64,000 nt of DNA from Arachnopeziza araneosa. Taxonomy: Eukaryota > Ascomycota > Leotiomycetes > Helotiales > Arachnopezizaceae. How positions within the stretch are numbered: position 1 is the stretch's first letter; each line of letters starts with the position of its first letter. The translations under genes were made by a program, and so were the position numbers. The stretch covers positions 1-64,000 of the forward strand of contig QYAI01000129.1 of the NCBI GenBank assembly GCA_003988855.1, in the 5' to 3' direction. The notes below the pieces were generated by a model that ran no database searches, had not been told where the DNA came from, and saw nothing but the letters and a program-made list of their open reading frames with translations. Shown here one piece after another: positions 11,807 through 24,200 of this stretch.

Positions 11807-12532
11807 CTACAATGATGATGGGACACGTCTTTTCAAGTACCGACACTCCAATCTCGGCTTTTTCACGACCGCCAGTTTCTCCATCTGCTCGTTCCAATAT
11901 CTCTTCGTCATTGCCTCCCTCTTCTTCACCCATGGCTCGTTTGGATACTGGTAACCACCAAACATATCCATCGCATCTCCTGAGGGCGGTCCTTCCTGTG
12001 TCTCAGGTACCTCCAACATCTCCCATTCATCATCTGGATACCTCTCTCTCAAAGATATCTTAGTCACCTCATCCCCAATCGCACTGCCTTCGACAGCGTA
12101 CACAGTCTCTAATTGCGGAAGTCTGAGGATAATCTTCGCAGCAGGAGATAAAGGCGGAGGTGAAAGGGTCTCGATATCAGCCACGAGCAGAGCGATTTGC
12201 TTTAAAGCATGATTTCCGGGACATGAGGTAAAATGCTCAACATCCAATGTCTCCAGTAGAGGGAAATACAGGACATCTGTTTGGGGTCGCAGATAGACAG
12301 TCTCTGTCCGATCTTTATCGATGGTATTCCTCAGAATGATTGGAATAGGAGTTGGAAGAGATGCAGGGTTTGATTGGGATTTGCCAAGCGTTTGAAGCTG
12401 CGGAATATATGGACTCCCTAACAAGACGAATCTCGAAGGGTTGCGGGGAAAAGATACAGAAAGAATCATAGGCGGTATTGAGGCCATGAAGCTAGAGTTG
12501 CTTCCCAGCTCAGGTAACTTCCAGAACGACAT
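11807..12532 (-). CDS. 2EXR-like hypothetical protein
   Basis: An uninterrupted 241-codon frame beginning MSFWKLPELG. The middle has the layout TVYLRPQTDVLYF followed by a leucine/isoleucine-rich stretch, which resembles the second half of the fungal 2EXR domain (an F-box-like expanded family of unknown function). The first half, normally with a conserved LPPELR-type motif, is poorly preserved. The C terminus is charged (EPWVKKREAM). No signal peptide or membrane span is visible. It may be a divergent or decaying family member, since it sits next to transposon relics. The family call is tentative. Confidence 0.5.
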   Translation of the reverse strand: MSFWKLPELGSNSSFMASIPPMILSVSFPRNPSRFVLLGSPYIPQLQTLGKSQSNPASLPTPIPIILRNTIDKDRTETVYLRPQTDVLYFPLLETLDVEHFTSCPGNHALKQIALLVADIETLSPPPLSPAAKIILRLPQLETVYAVEGSAIGDEVTKISLRERYPDDEWEMLEVPETQEGPPSGDAMDMFGGYQYPNEPWVKKREAMTKRYWNEQMEKLAVVKKPRLECRYLKRRVPSSL

Positions 12533-12891
12533 GTTGAATTTCTATCGAAAGACAGAAGAAACGAAGGGTGTAAGTGAAGTGAACTGTGCCGCGTGGCGAG
12601 GATGTCAAGGAAATGTCAGCTGCAGGCAAAAGACACCAGGGTTGGTACAAGGTTCATTTCACCTGCATAATCGTCCCAACAAGTAAAAACAGCGCCGCAA
12701 TTTTTGGGTGCTCCAAATTAAGGTCGAGCCTTGGAATCAATGCGAACAGTAAACTTGATTTGAATTCAAGTTTGATAACTAAAGATATATACTTGGTTTA
12801 TATGTTGTTTATTTTCAACGCCTTAACATTCAGATCTTGGCTCTCAGCCTTGATAAAGTTGCTCCTCTTTCGAATCCCTTCGAATCAAGCA
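12533..12891. other. Intergenic, no feature seen
   Basis: This lies between the start of the 2EXR-like gene and the 3' end of the six-LysM gene. Short open frames on the + strand have no recognisable content. Confidence 0.4.
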
Positions 12892-14657
12892 TTACAAAAT
12901 GCCTATACAAACATAGTATCCAAGAAAGAGTGTTGCGCAACTGCTACCTACAGCTGGGTTCCATGAATAGAAATTGGCCAGAGTGATCCCAGCGTTTGAG
13001 GCGATCGTTCCGCATTGGTCACCAGAGACCACCAAGTGGAATTTATTGCAATTTGTTACCATTCCCGTCTGAACTGGAGTCGGAGTCGCAATACCATTTC
13101 CTGCTGATGTTGTCGTGGGCTTTGAGGTTGTGGTAGTTCCCCCAACTATATTTACACAGACATAATCACTGACATCTAATGTAGCACAGGTTGAGCCTAC
13201 AGCTGGGTTCCAGAGATAGAAATTTGCTAGGGAAATCCCATGACTTGATGCGATTGTTCCACATTGATCACCACTCTGCACGAGGTAGAAAGAGTCACAG
13301 TTCCCGACCATGCCCTGATCAACAAGTTAGCAACCATCATATCCAGAGAAGAGTTTATTTGATAAACGAGAGTATTTGACTTACTGTTTGAATTGGAGTC
13401 GGAGTTGTAATTCCATTGGTGGATTTAGACGTTGATTTGGTAGTAGAAGTAGTACCTCCGATAACGTTCACACAAACATAGTCGCCGGCACCCAATGTAG
13501 CACAGGTTGATCCAACTGCGGGGTTCCATAGGTAAAAGCTTGCTAAGGGAATACCATGGCTTGACGCAATGGTGGCACACTGATCTCCGCTTTGAACGAG
13601 GTAGAAGCTATCACAGTTTGAAACCATTCCTGTTTGAACTATACCTGAGTTAGCACCACCTTTGAATCATAAGAGAAACCTACTAGGCATTGGAGTTGAT
13701 ATTCCATTTGTTGATATTGACTTTGTCGTAGAAGTGGTACCTCCTACAATATTCACACACACATAATCACCTGCTATCAAAGTTGCGCAGGTACTGCCTA
13801 CTGCAGGATTCCAGAGATAGAATGAGGCAAGTGGAATGCCATGATTTGAGGCAATAGTGCCACACTATTCAAGCATTTAGTGTGCTTTTCTTAATCAAAA
13901 CACAAATATACTTACTTGGTCTCCACTTTGAACGAGATAAAACGTGTTGCAATTGGATACCATTCCGGTCTGGGTTGGCGTAGGTGTTGTGATGCCATTG
14001 CCAGTTGTGGTCGACGTTGTCAGAGTAGCCGTTCCTCCAATCACTCCAATACATACATAATCACCTGCTATCAAAGTTGCGCAAGTGTTTCCTACTGCTG
14101 GATTCCAAAGATAAAAATTTGCCAAAGATATGGACTTGCTAGACGCAATTGTACCACACCTAAATATATGTAAGTTGATGAAGACAAAGGATATTTCTAA
14201 GAACTTGTTTTCACTTACTGATCTCCGCTCTGTACTAAGTAAAATTTGTTACAGGTACCTATCATTCCCGTCTGAATCGGTGTCGGGGTGGTGACTCCAT
14301 CACCAGTTGACGTTGACTTGGTTGTTGTGGATGTTGAGGATGGTGGTGGGATACCAAAGTTCTCTTCAATACAATACGAGTCTCCTGAAATAAGAACGCA
14401 GCTTGAGCCAACTGAGGGGTTCTATTGTAATTAGAACTGCTTTTAAATTTGGGCTTACATACATAGGTATCAAATTGCGCCAAAGTTATGCCGTTTGAAC
14501 TTGCTAGAGCTGAGCAAGTATCTGTAGAAGAAACAACGACCCAGTTGCTACAATCTGAGATGGTATCGCTTGGCGCCGTAGTTGGTGGATCAACAAGATA
14601 TGCTGTTGAGAAGCCAATCAAACATGAGATGCCGCAAAGCAGCTTTGAAGTCCGCAT
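12892..14657 (-). CDS. Secreted protein with six LysM domains
   Basis: Join: 14657-14463, 14421-14219, 14159-13916, 13864-13684, 13638-13385, 13314-12892; 1500 bases, 499 residues. A signal peptide (about residues 1-19, LLCGISCLIGFSTAY) is followed by six LysM modules separated by Thr/Ser-rich linkers with TPTPIQTG. Modules 2-6 are very alike (FYLVQSGDQCGTIAS, then NFYLWNPAVGSTCAT and DYVCV); module 1 is divergent (SNWVVVSSTDTCSALAS). Each module has the paired cysteines of fungal LysM proteins. LysM binds chitin and related N-acetylglucosamine polymers; secreted multi-LysM proteins shield hyphae or sequester chitin fragments (family knowledge). The gene is divergent from the 404-residue secreted protein, with about 975 bases between starts. 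All introns are 41-70 bases and close in frame. Confidence 0.9.
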
Positions 14658-15631
14658 ATTTGCTGTGATAGACTAAGACGCAGTATATTAACTTAAATGA
14701 AACCGGGGAGGATAATCTTTTTAACTTCACTTCTGCAGAATTCCATCAGCTGAAATGAAGCCAAACCCAAGCATGTAGGACCCTCAGCAACGCTGCGGAG
14801 AACCGTACCGCGGCCCACTTAGTCTGAGATAATTTTGACGGGGGATAACCAAAAAAATGAATAGGTGCGAAAAGCGGCGAGCGGCGAGGAAAGAAAATGA
14901 GATAACAAAAAGCCACATTCAAGCCGAAAAGAACTGTTCGTAAGATTGTGGCTTGTATGTTTGAGTATTGACTTCTTTGCAACAACCAACCAGGTTTGAC
15001 TTGGAATCATGGATTGAATACTGCGCTATAGTCGCGGTAGTCGGTGAAAATGTTGTACAATACTTTACGTACGTTTTTACAACACCGATATTTCCCGATA
15101 TAGAAAGCCTGCAAGCTTTAGGCAGAAGCTTGTCAGCTGCATGAGCCCCCGGCTTCTTACCCGGCGCAAGTGTCCTCGTCGATCATTTGGACAACTCCTT
15201 CGGAATGCTGCTTCTGGAAACAACCTTCACTTTTCAGGTGTGAAGACTTGGTAGTAATTTTAAATCCATTCCTTTCTACGATGTTTCCAAAACGTGCATG
15301 ACTTCTGACCCCGCTATATTTATCTTGTGTTCTAGTCAGGAGGCCTTGTTCGAATAGAACAGGTAGTAAGCTCCGAGTTTCAATAGTGTTGTTCAAGGAT
15401 CACCACCCCCCTGCCCTAACAAAGCTTGTCCTTAAGTAAGCTTTGTTTAACCAAGAATGGTTCCTGCATAATAAACCCACGCCTTTTATTAATAGCAGCA
15501 AGCTAGGATTTCAAACATCAGGCATAGACTTGATTTCATTCTACACGCGTGTCAGTGCTAAGATTCAACGACAGTAGAAAATTTATGAATCTTGACCTAT
15601 TGGCACTCCTAGCATTCGAAATTAATTCAAG
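14658..15631. promoter_or_regulatory. Divergent promoter interval of the six-LysM and 404-residue secreted genes
   Basis: About 975 bases separate two start codons pointing away from each other, so both promoters must lie here. I see only short spurious open frames and no recognisable binding site that I would name. Confidence 0.4.
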
Positions 15632-17067
15632 ATGGCTTTGTTTAATCTTCTGGCTATCTTCCTTATCATCTTCAGTTTTAATTTCGTTTTGGCTGACCTT
15701 ACCAGTTCCAAAAATGCGTCAGAATATATTAGCAGCGAAATTAACGAAGAATCCGCCATGAAAATCGCAGCTTTGTTCCAGGAGAACTTTGAAACACCCT
15801 TTTCGTGGGACAATCCGGATTTACTCAAATTGTTATCGAGAGAGTCAACCGAATCAGAAGCCATGGATGCCGCTCAGAGACTAGCAAAGAGAGTTGATGG
15901 AACATATTTCTCACAGCAAACCAAGCCACTTTTACCATTCGCTCAATGCGTCGGATGTGCAGATGCAGCTAAGCAGAATTGGGTCCTTGAAGACTTTACA
16001 ATCGCGTTCTTCTTGGCGAGGAGGATAATTCAACCCGAAAACCTGGTTGACAGATGCGTTTTCTATACTCAGCGACCTTCAATTACTATTACCCCTGGTC
16101 TGTCCGAGCCTGCAACACAATGGGCGTGTTCCATGGGATTCAAGACAATCTGGGTACGTGACAACTACGTTCACTAACTTTTAAGATCATCTAGCTAATA
16201 TCTATAAGCACTTGTGGCCATACCAGTCAGGTGCATATTTTCTTTCTTCCTTTGGGAATGAGATTTGGTGTTCAGCCACACGTCTTTGTGCCTTCCAAAG
16301 ATTTTGAAAAATGTGACAAGCCATGCTAATTCCTGAATAGACCAAAACGCCGCTGGTAACTTTTTTGGTATATATGCTAATGGCCAATGGGATTTTCCAA
16401 GTTCCAGATGCATAGCCAAGGTAGATGCCAATGGTAATCCTATACAGAATTGGTTGTACGACATTTACAGCCGAGATTGTGCGTGGAAGACAAGAAGAGT
16501 GGGGATGGCTCAGGCTGCATTTACAAACACCGTTATAAACCAGGGACCGATAAACATCTTCTTCTCACTTATGAGCCAAGCGATGGCTCTATCATGTAGA
16601 GGGAGAGTTTATGTTGTGACAGATGATCCAAACAATTTCCCAGGTGTATGTGCTCCTTTCCTTAAGCTTTCATTTAGATGTTTAACTAACTTGTTAAACA
16701 GGGTGGAATATGGAATTTGGTAGAATGGCCCACTCTCTTGCAGCAAGCTCGGGCAGGTCAAATCAATCAAGTTACTGCCATCTCGTATCCTCAGATGTCA
16801 GACACTACTCTATGGAAGGACCTGGATCTTAACACAAATATCCCTCCTTATCCTGGTTGGCTTCCACCATTAGCTACGAGAGATAGATCTGGAAGTTATA
16901 ACTACACGCAGGATACAATTATTACCAGCGAAGAATTGGAGAAGGCCAGAAGTATTCCCGACTATGAGAGGAAATTTCGTGCCAGGTTATTACAGTCTCG
17001 AGATGCTTGTACTCTAGCACCAACTTCTGAGCCTCCGAATTCTGATTTCTTTGGGTGGGGAAATTAA
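15632..17067 (+). CDS. Uncharacterised secreted protein next to LysM/chitinase genes
   Basis: Join: 15632-16153, 16209-16230, 16341-16645, 16702-17067; 1215 bases, 404 residues. I do not recognise the family. A clear signal peptide (LLAIFLIIFSFNFVLA, residues 5-20) precedes a cysteine-containing mature protein. Conserved-looking blocks include CVGCADAAKQNW, WACSMGFKTIW, RVYVVTDDPNNFP and a tail rich in charged residues ending DFFGWGN. The second exon is only 22 bases. It is required by phase: without it the frame from TIW cannot reach the clearly coding stretch beginning DQNAAGNFFG. Its donor is GTGCAT, not the usual GTAAGT. The gene lies between two LysM genes and 4 kb from a killer-toxin-type chitinase. 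That suggests, but does not show, a secreted effector or antagonism factor. An enzyme of unknown type is an equal alternative. Confidence 0.75.
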
Positions 17068-17592
17068 ATCGACGAAGTGGATTCCTCGTTGAAACATGGT
17101 ATAATTTTTTGGCTGTACTTTAATTAGGTTCGGGAATTATGAAGAAGGCAAGTCTATGCGAGGAAGGTGCAGTTGTGAAGGATCGTACATCAGCTAAAGG
17201 GCTTGTGTTTGGGTGCGGGTATCAGCTGGACACTACGCCAACTTCAAACCTAGTTTCACTGGTGATTTGTCTGTTTATTTTAAGTAGCGAGAGTCAATCT
17301 TCATTTAAATCTGTGGCACTGGCCTTGTAGTTTTGGGATGTTACAAAATGATCACGACATTTACGAACGTCTCAAAGTCAAACATACCGGAAATGTATAT
17401 TTAAACACAACGGAGCATTGATTTAAAACACATCAATTAATGTTCCCTAGCTGCTTACACACACTGAACTTGACAACAAATAATGCGTCGAACCTCGAAC
17501 CCAATCTACTTTAAATTCACTTTACGGTTATGCTTCTCCTATAACTACTTTATGACTGTTAAGTTGGAGATAAAGACAGTTTAAACCAGCTA
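17068..17592. other. Convergent 3' interval
   Basis: This is the tail-to-tail spacer between the 404-residue gene and the five-LysM gene. A short + open frame at 17139-17330 has no recognisable content. Confidence 0.4.
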
Positions 17593-20262
17593 TTACTTTG
17601 TTGTAGTGCTCTTAACTGTACTTGCTGTGCTCTTGGCCGTACTTGATGTGGTCTTAATGACAGTTGATGTCGTCGTCTTGATCACACTTGACGATGTTGT
17701 GATCTTGACTGTCTTTGCTGATGTTGTGACTTGACTTGAAGACAGTGGACTTAGACCGCTCACTGAATAAGATGTGGACCATGATGAAGGAAGTGCTGAA
17801 GTCGTGGTATATGTTGGTTTGTAGTTCGGAATAGAAACGCAATAATCGTAATGATAGTATAAACCAGTACCTGTGACGACAAATATCAGAAATTGGTAAG
17901 TCTCGAGAGTTACTTTACATACAGTTTGTTGTTACAGCAGGATTCCAAGCGACAAAGCGGGCATGGCTGAGGCCAAACTGAGTCTCAAGGACAAGACATC
18001 CATTTGAGCCCCCTATAAACAGCTGTCAGCGATATCTTCGTAGGCGAAAGAAAAGATAAACTTACAATCCGTTTCATTTGCCATTGCAAATTGGTTACAA
18101 GTAGACACGATACCTAAAAAGGGTTAGACTCGTCTAAGCGACAGTTTTGTGAAGACAAAATGCTGACCTGCTTGTCGGTAATGTGCAACCTCTACACAGT
18201 AGTTGCTTCCTGGAGAGAGTTAGAAAGCACGCATTTTTGTTCTCTATAAGAGAAAAGACTTTACCGTTCAGCCAATTCTGACAAGAAGGTCCGATATCTG
18301 GATTCCAAGCGTACAGCTGATCAAGTTCGACGCCCCACCTAACCATAGTACTTTCACAGCTATACCCTGGACCGGCTAACTGGTAGCGGACGCATGTGGA
18401 AGTAATGTTGGTCGATTGTGAAGGTTGGGCTTGTACACAGTACTGCAACTCCTGGCTTAGGGTACAAGGATTTGCCTGACTTAATGAAGGGTTCCATGTT
18501 ATCAGATCAGCTTCTGCAACTCCATCTAAAAACAGTTAGCTTGAAACTATATAATCTACGAATATAGAGATGGAGAAAATTTTGAACAAGAAACACATAA
18601 GAGTGAGAGGGAAATCAAGCGGGATTTACATACATGCCGCAGCAATATCACTACAAGTGTATGAAGCGGTACTGTTAGTAATGCCAGCAAGTATTCCTGT
18701 CGAATAGATATTACAATCCATTCTTGTACCGTTGGCAAATGGAATAGAGAGTGACGAATTTGCAGCACCTGTGCCGGTTTGGAGAGGCCCTGATCCGGTA
18801 CCAGTAAGTGTCATTTTTAGAGTACCAAATCTGAATATAGTTAGCTTAACAATGAAGATTAAGACGTAAATAGTAGCTGTGAATTAGTCTGAAACCTTGA
18901 CAAAAGCAAGATTTTTCCAGATTTAGCCCACAGAAGTTTCAAGATGCAATATTACGTGAAGCAAATGAAGATGATACTTACTGCCATGATGTTACTGCAG
19001 CCGCTGTTGTGGTTATCGTGTTAGGATTTACCCAGCTTCCCCCGGGATTAGAAACACAAATTTGAAAACCAACGTAGGCTGGGAGAATAGCACAACCTAT
19101 TCCAACGATCGGATTCCACGAAACAACTTGGGTCCAAGTCACGCCAGCTTGATTGGCAACAATAGCACATGTATCGTTAGTCTTAACTGTATACACTTTA
19201 CACTTGCCCGATGTAGGAATGCAGAGGTTCCCAGATGATGGAAAATTAAGACACTTCGATTGGAGGTTATTTGCCATCATAAGTGCTACTGTGCTAACAC
19301 CTTGAGCAGTTGCGATAGACTGACATGTATCTCCGGATCTGATGGTGTAGGATTTTCCAATGCAGGCTGAATATGTTGGACCTGGTACACTTGGTAAAGT
19401 GGTAGACCAAGAAGTTGCGTTTGCACTACACGCCTCAGTTTAAAGCTCAGTCTATGGTAGAAAGTCCACTTACAGAATACTCCACGCCGTTGTCGTCGTA
19501 GGAGTAGTGACCGTAAAACCTGTGCTGGAGCATGATTTCGTCATAGAGGTCAACATGCTAGCGAAAAGTGTACTTGATGTCAAAGGCATCTCCAATTTCG
19601 TTTGCAACAGCGACATCAAACAACCATTGCAACGATATCCAGAAGCTGCCTGTATTTAGATTTATAAAGCTTTATTTAGAAGACATCTTACCCATAGAAG
19701 ACGTCTGCACTTGATTAATTGGGTCTATACCACCAAGATTACGCAGCACCGCGTTACAGAACTGACCAGCTCTGTAAAGAGAATATCAGTAAATACAAGA
19801 TTTTCAAGTCATCATAGTGTCTCTATCAAGGGAGATTGATTTCAAGCACTGGGACTCATCACTTTTATCGCTAGGTCATACTGACGAATTCTGTAAGCAC
19901 GTAGCACCGTATATCTCGTTAAATTGTTCGGCCAACACTTGAGGAAGATATGCAAATCCATCCCCAGCCTCAAATCTCTCAGTTCCACACGCACCAGCAA
20001 CTCTTCGTGTATATGTTGCGAGTGCTGAAGCACAAGCTGAGGTGCAAAGCCCATTAAGAGTAGCATCGCTCTCGAATCTGCCAGACTGGCCAGCCCATAG
20101 AATAGAAGAATTACAGGCGACTGCTTGGTTGAGAACTGAGATACAGGTACTCGAAAGCCCAGGAGTGTTGGTTGGAACTGTCATGAGCGTTACCTGAGCG
20201 GCAACAAGTTGCAGCACAGCTATACCCGACAGGGTGACTCTTAAAAGTTTGAGCAATTCCAT
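17593..20262 (-). CDS. Secreted protein with five LysM-like domains
   Basis: Join: 20262-19886, 19771-19692, 19645-19474, 19425-18982, 18830-18634, 18525-18265, 18209-18168, 18113-18066, 18012-17923, 17870-17593; 1989 bases, 662 residues, ten exons. A signal peptide (LLRVTLSGIAVLQLVAAQ) is followed by about 190 residues of cysteine-bearing N-terminal region without a LysM. Then come two good LysM modules (SYTIRSGDTCQSIATAQGV; VYTVKTNDTCAIVANQAGV with VSWNPIVG) and three more degenerate ones recognisable by TWNPSL, AWNPDIG and AWNPAV. A Ser/Thr/Lys tail with repeated ITT/KTTS units ends the protein. Multi-LysM proteins of this layout commonly sit beside subgroup-C chitinase genes in ascomycetes (family knowledge), which is the case here: the chitinase starts 1.0 kb away, divergently. 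The start is the Met directly before the signal peptide. The first exon's donor is GTCAGT. Confidence 0.88.
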
Positions 20263-21282
20263 TCTGTACGATAGATATTGTTGAAATCTCAATCTCCTCC
20301 AAGAAGGTCGAGGATACTGCTTGAAGCATCTCCAAATGACAGGAGGTTGCAAATGTGGAACCACACCATACAACCAACCATAAACTACGGATCATTCTTG
20401 AGCGTGGCTATATCAAGCCAGGTACCCCAACAGGTGCAATATCAAAGGAATAGATGTATGGTGCATCTTTCCGGCGGGAGGGTCACAGTGGACTTCGGCG
20501 AAAATCAATATTATGCTACGTAAATTCCAGCAAGAGAGAGACTGGTTATCTACCATGCAAAAGTCAGCACAGAAGGTTAAAGAGGCAAGCGAGTGTAGGT
20601 AAGATGGGTTCACGACCCCAGTTTAGGTGCTGAGGTGGGTGCGAACTTCAGATAGGGTTGCATCGCTAAAGTGCGGTACCTTGCATTACCACGCGATAAT
20701 CAATGTATCTTCTTGATCCGGTGGTTTCCGGTTCATCGCCATGAAATCCTCTGCGCCTGGACTGCAGGATTGCGGCACAACTACCATGCATAATCCGAGC
20801 GGTCCAATGTATATCCAGACGGCTGACAAGTGTGGCCTGCTGTCCCAAGGTAGAACCGTTCAATATTGAGGATGTCTCAATTTGGCCATCTCAGATCGCA
20901 GGATACAGGATGATCTAATTTCCAGGCCGCTGACAAGTGTGGCTCGTTTCCTGCAGGTCAGAGTCGTCTGATGTTCCTCTGGCCAATCTAGGCTTTTAAG
21001 ACCATGAGATGCGTGCCGCTCGCCGATGTCCCTCACTGCTGCAGGCTGAAACTCAATAAACGACCAGGTTTTTGACAAGTATGCCGGAGATTCCGGTAAG
21101 TCGGATTTTTGATCGAGTCCAATCAGGTTTACCTTGTAACCTTGATTTTAGCTTCGATTGAAGGCACTCCACGATTGGTTTTAGAATTGCTTCGGAGAAA
21201 CTACATCTCATTGACTGAAGTAATTCACTAATGCTGTTGTGCTATCAGGAGTTAGAGCAAAGGACTAAATCTTCTCACCAAA
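20263..21282. promoter_or_regulatory. Divergent promoter interval of the five-LysM and chitinase genes
   Basis: This 1.02-kb interval lies between two start codons facing away from each other. It contains an exact 15-base direct repeat GCTGACAAGTGTGGC at 20822-20836 and 20929-20943, with similar flanks. That could be a duplicated regulatory module serving both genes (inference). No gene is supported here; short open frames on the minus strand overlap the repeats and look accidental. Confidence 0.45.
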
Positions 21283-24200
21283 ATGGGAGGTTCAAAGGAG
21301 CTGATCATGGTTGCAATTACTCTTCTTCTATTTTTTATTCAGCTTTCGAATGCAACGTCTCAGTCTCAAGGCTCTGAGACGGGAGTTTACATCGAATCAG
21401 CAGGTAGAAGCCAAAGTCCTACAGAGATCTTTGCTCGACAACTTGCACCTGGGACATGTACAAGCACCATACCGTGTACTACTGGAGCATGTTGTAACAC
21501 ATCGTAAGAAATTGCCTTGAAAAGTATCATTAGTTTATAGCTGATTGAACTTCAAACGATTAGGGGAAACGTACGAGATGCTCATATTTAAACCAAGCTC
21601 AAATCTAACTCACAATAGTGTGGAGTAGGCACGGGGTTTTGCGACCCTGGCATTTGTGTATCAAACTGCAATGCGACAGCGGCATCAGTTCTTGAATGCG
21701 GAATTGGTGCAACAATTCCGACATGCCCTCTGAACGTTTGTTGCTCTCAATATGGCTTCTGTGGAGTCACTTCGGTCAGTTCTCCTTTTCAATCAATAAT
21801 TGTAGGAACTAACGCTAAATGGTAGGACTTTTGTGGCACTGGATGTCAGTCGAACTGTATTCAGCCTCCAGCTACTACGTTTAACAATGGCAGTGTACAA
21901 GATCTTGTGATTGGGTATAGTACTCTTTTTGATGTCCAGAAGAGGCACTGACAACACTCTTAGATATTGGCAAGCTTGGTCATTAGACTCCCAAACCTGT
22001 AAGGCTTCTTTCACTGTCCGACTTATTACTTACAAGTGGGAATTTAGGTTCAAAAAGAAGGATTTCTGATGTTCCTGTGGTAAGTTTGCGTCGTAGTGTC
22101 GCTCTTACGAAAGATGAAATTATCATCTAACATTTTAGGATTCTCTAACACATTTGAACGTCGCGTAAGTTTTGTCACGCTTCCGAGTTCTATGAATTCA
22201 ACTAAAAATGCTATTCAGATTTGGATATATATCCCCTGGCACATTTGAAATATATCCCATTCCAGGAGTCTCAGACGAAGACATTGCGGATTTAACGAAT
22301 CTCAAGCATCTCGCCCCAGGTTTGAAAATGTAAGCCTTATCTTGACTTAGCTTTAGAGTATTTACTGATTTTGTATAAGAGTACGAGTTTCAAATTCTAA
22401 CATCCTTAACCTACTAATCCTTATTTTTAGTGGCTTTCACTAGGAGGGTGGGATTATAGCGATGTAAGTTCAGTAAAAGCAGAAAACATGCAGTATTAAC
22501 TACGGCAGAACTTTACAACTACTCAACCAGTTTTCGGTAATCTTGCAAGCACAGAGAGTAATAGGCAATTATTTATCAGCAATTTGATACAATTTATGCA
22601 AGAATTCGGATTTGATGGAGTTGATATTGATTGGTAAGAATTTGAACTACTATCATCTGCAAAAGTCAAGCAACTAACCTACTTATGTTAAAGGGAGTAT
22701 CCTGGAGCACCAGTAAGCAATTGGTAGTAATGATGCTTTTAACTAGGATTTTGACCTATTCAGGATCGTGGTGGGACCGTGGATGATACAGCCAATTATG
22801 TACTTCTACTCCAGGATATTCAAACAGCATTCGCAAACTACCGGCCAGGGACATCTTGGGGTTTATCCTGTAATGAATTTTCTCCAGAATTCAACTATAT
22901 AAAAGCTAAAATCATCTAGTCACTGCCCCGACTTCATACTGGTATCTTCGTTGGTTTAACATCAATCAAATGTACCAGTATGTTGATTGGATAAATTTGA
23001 TGACCTATGATCTGTGAGTCCTCACAAGTCTATTACCAAGACCTTTTTGCTAAATTGGTGTAGGCATGGGAGTTGGGACTCGCCGAGTGATCAGATTGGG
23101 TCTTTTATTTTTGCGCATACAAACTGGACCGAAAGTACGTTCGCTTTACAATGCCAACATTTGGGTCGGAAGTGGCCAATTGAGCCGCATGCAATAGATT
23201 TTTTAAAGTCATCGCTGTATTTCAGGCTAATTATTTTATAGTTGAAGCTTCACTCGATCTTTTCTGGAGGAATGCGGTACCAGCAAATCAGATAAATTTG
23301 GGTCTTGGGTTTTACGCTAGGTTTGTCACAAAACATACTTGATACCTTGATCTCACAGCTATGTAGAACATACACGATCCCCTTCCCGTTCTGTGTCATC
23401 CCTGGATGTCCCTTCTTTGGCCCAGGAATCCCAGGACCGTGCACGGTATGTCAACGCTGCCAATTGACAGAGTGGTATTCTAAAATTATTCACAGGATAC
23501 GGGAGGAGTTCTTTCCTTTGACGAGGTGAACGCACTTCGGAAGAGTTTAAACCCATTCGTCGTCGTTGATCCAATTGCAGCAGTCAATTATTTTGGTTGG
23601 GGGCAATTTCCGTTCGCCCAATGGGCATCTTTCGACGACGTTGTAACCTTGCAGTTGAAAGTTCAAAGGGCTCAAGAACTAGGGTGAGAAGCATCGGCCT
23701 CTTTTCGAAAATATTTTAATTGTTTGCTAGATTACTCGGCCTGTTTATCTGGTCAATTGACTTAGATACCTCGGATCATGCTGCTCTGAATGCAGTCTTA
23801 TATCCAACTGGTCTTGGAAAGTTCAGAGATCAGAATGGTGTTGGCGCTCAAGGCTCCTTTGGTAACTATGTTGGTGCTATAGGAGACTCATGCTATTTTA
23901 GTGGTAATCCTCCGCGAAACACTCATCAATGTTAAAGCTCACATCTATTCAGACTGTGCTCTGCAATCACCCAGCTGTCCTGAAGGCATGGTTCAAATGG
24001 GTCCAATAATTGAATGCGCAGTATACGCAGGGTATCAAGCACTTTGCTGCCCTCTGAGCATGGCCCCAGACGCCTCATTCTGCCAATGGAACATTGGTAA
24101 GTTAAATGATAACCAAAGTCGATTCTATTCTAAACATTGCCGCAGGCCAAGGTGATGCAGAGTCAGGACTCTGCCTAGGTGCTTGCAACCCAGGTGAAAC

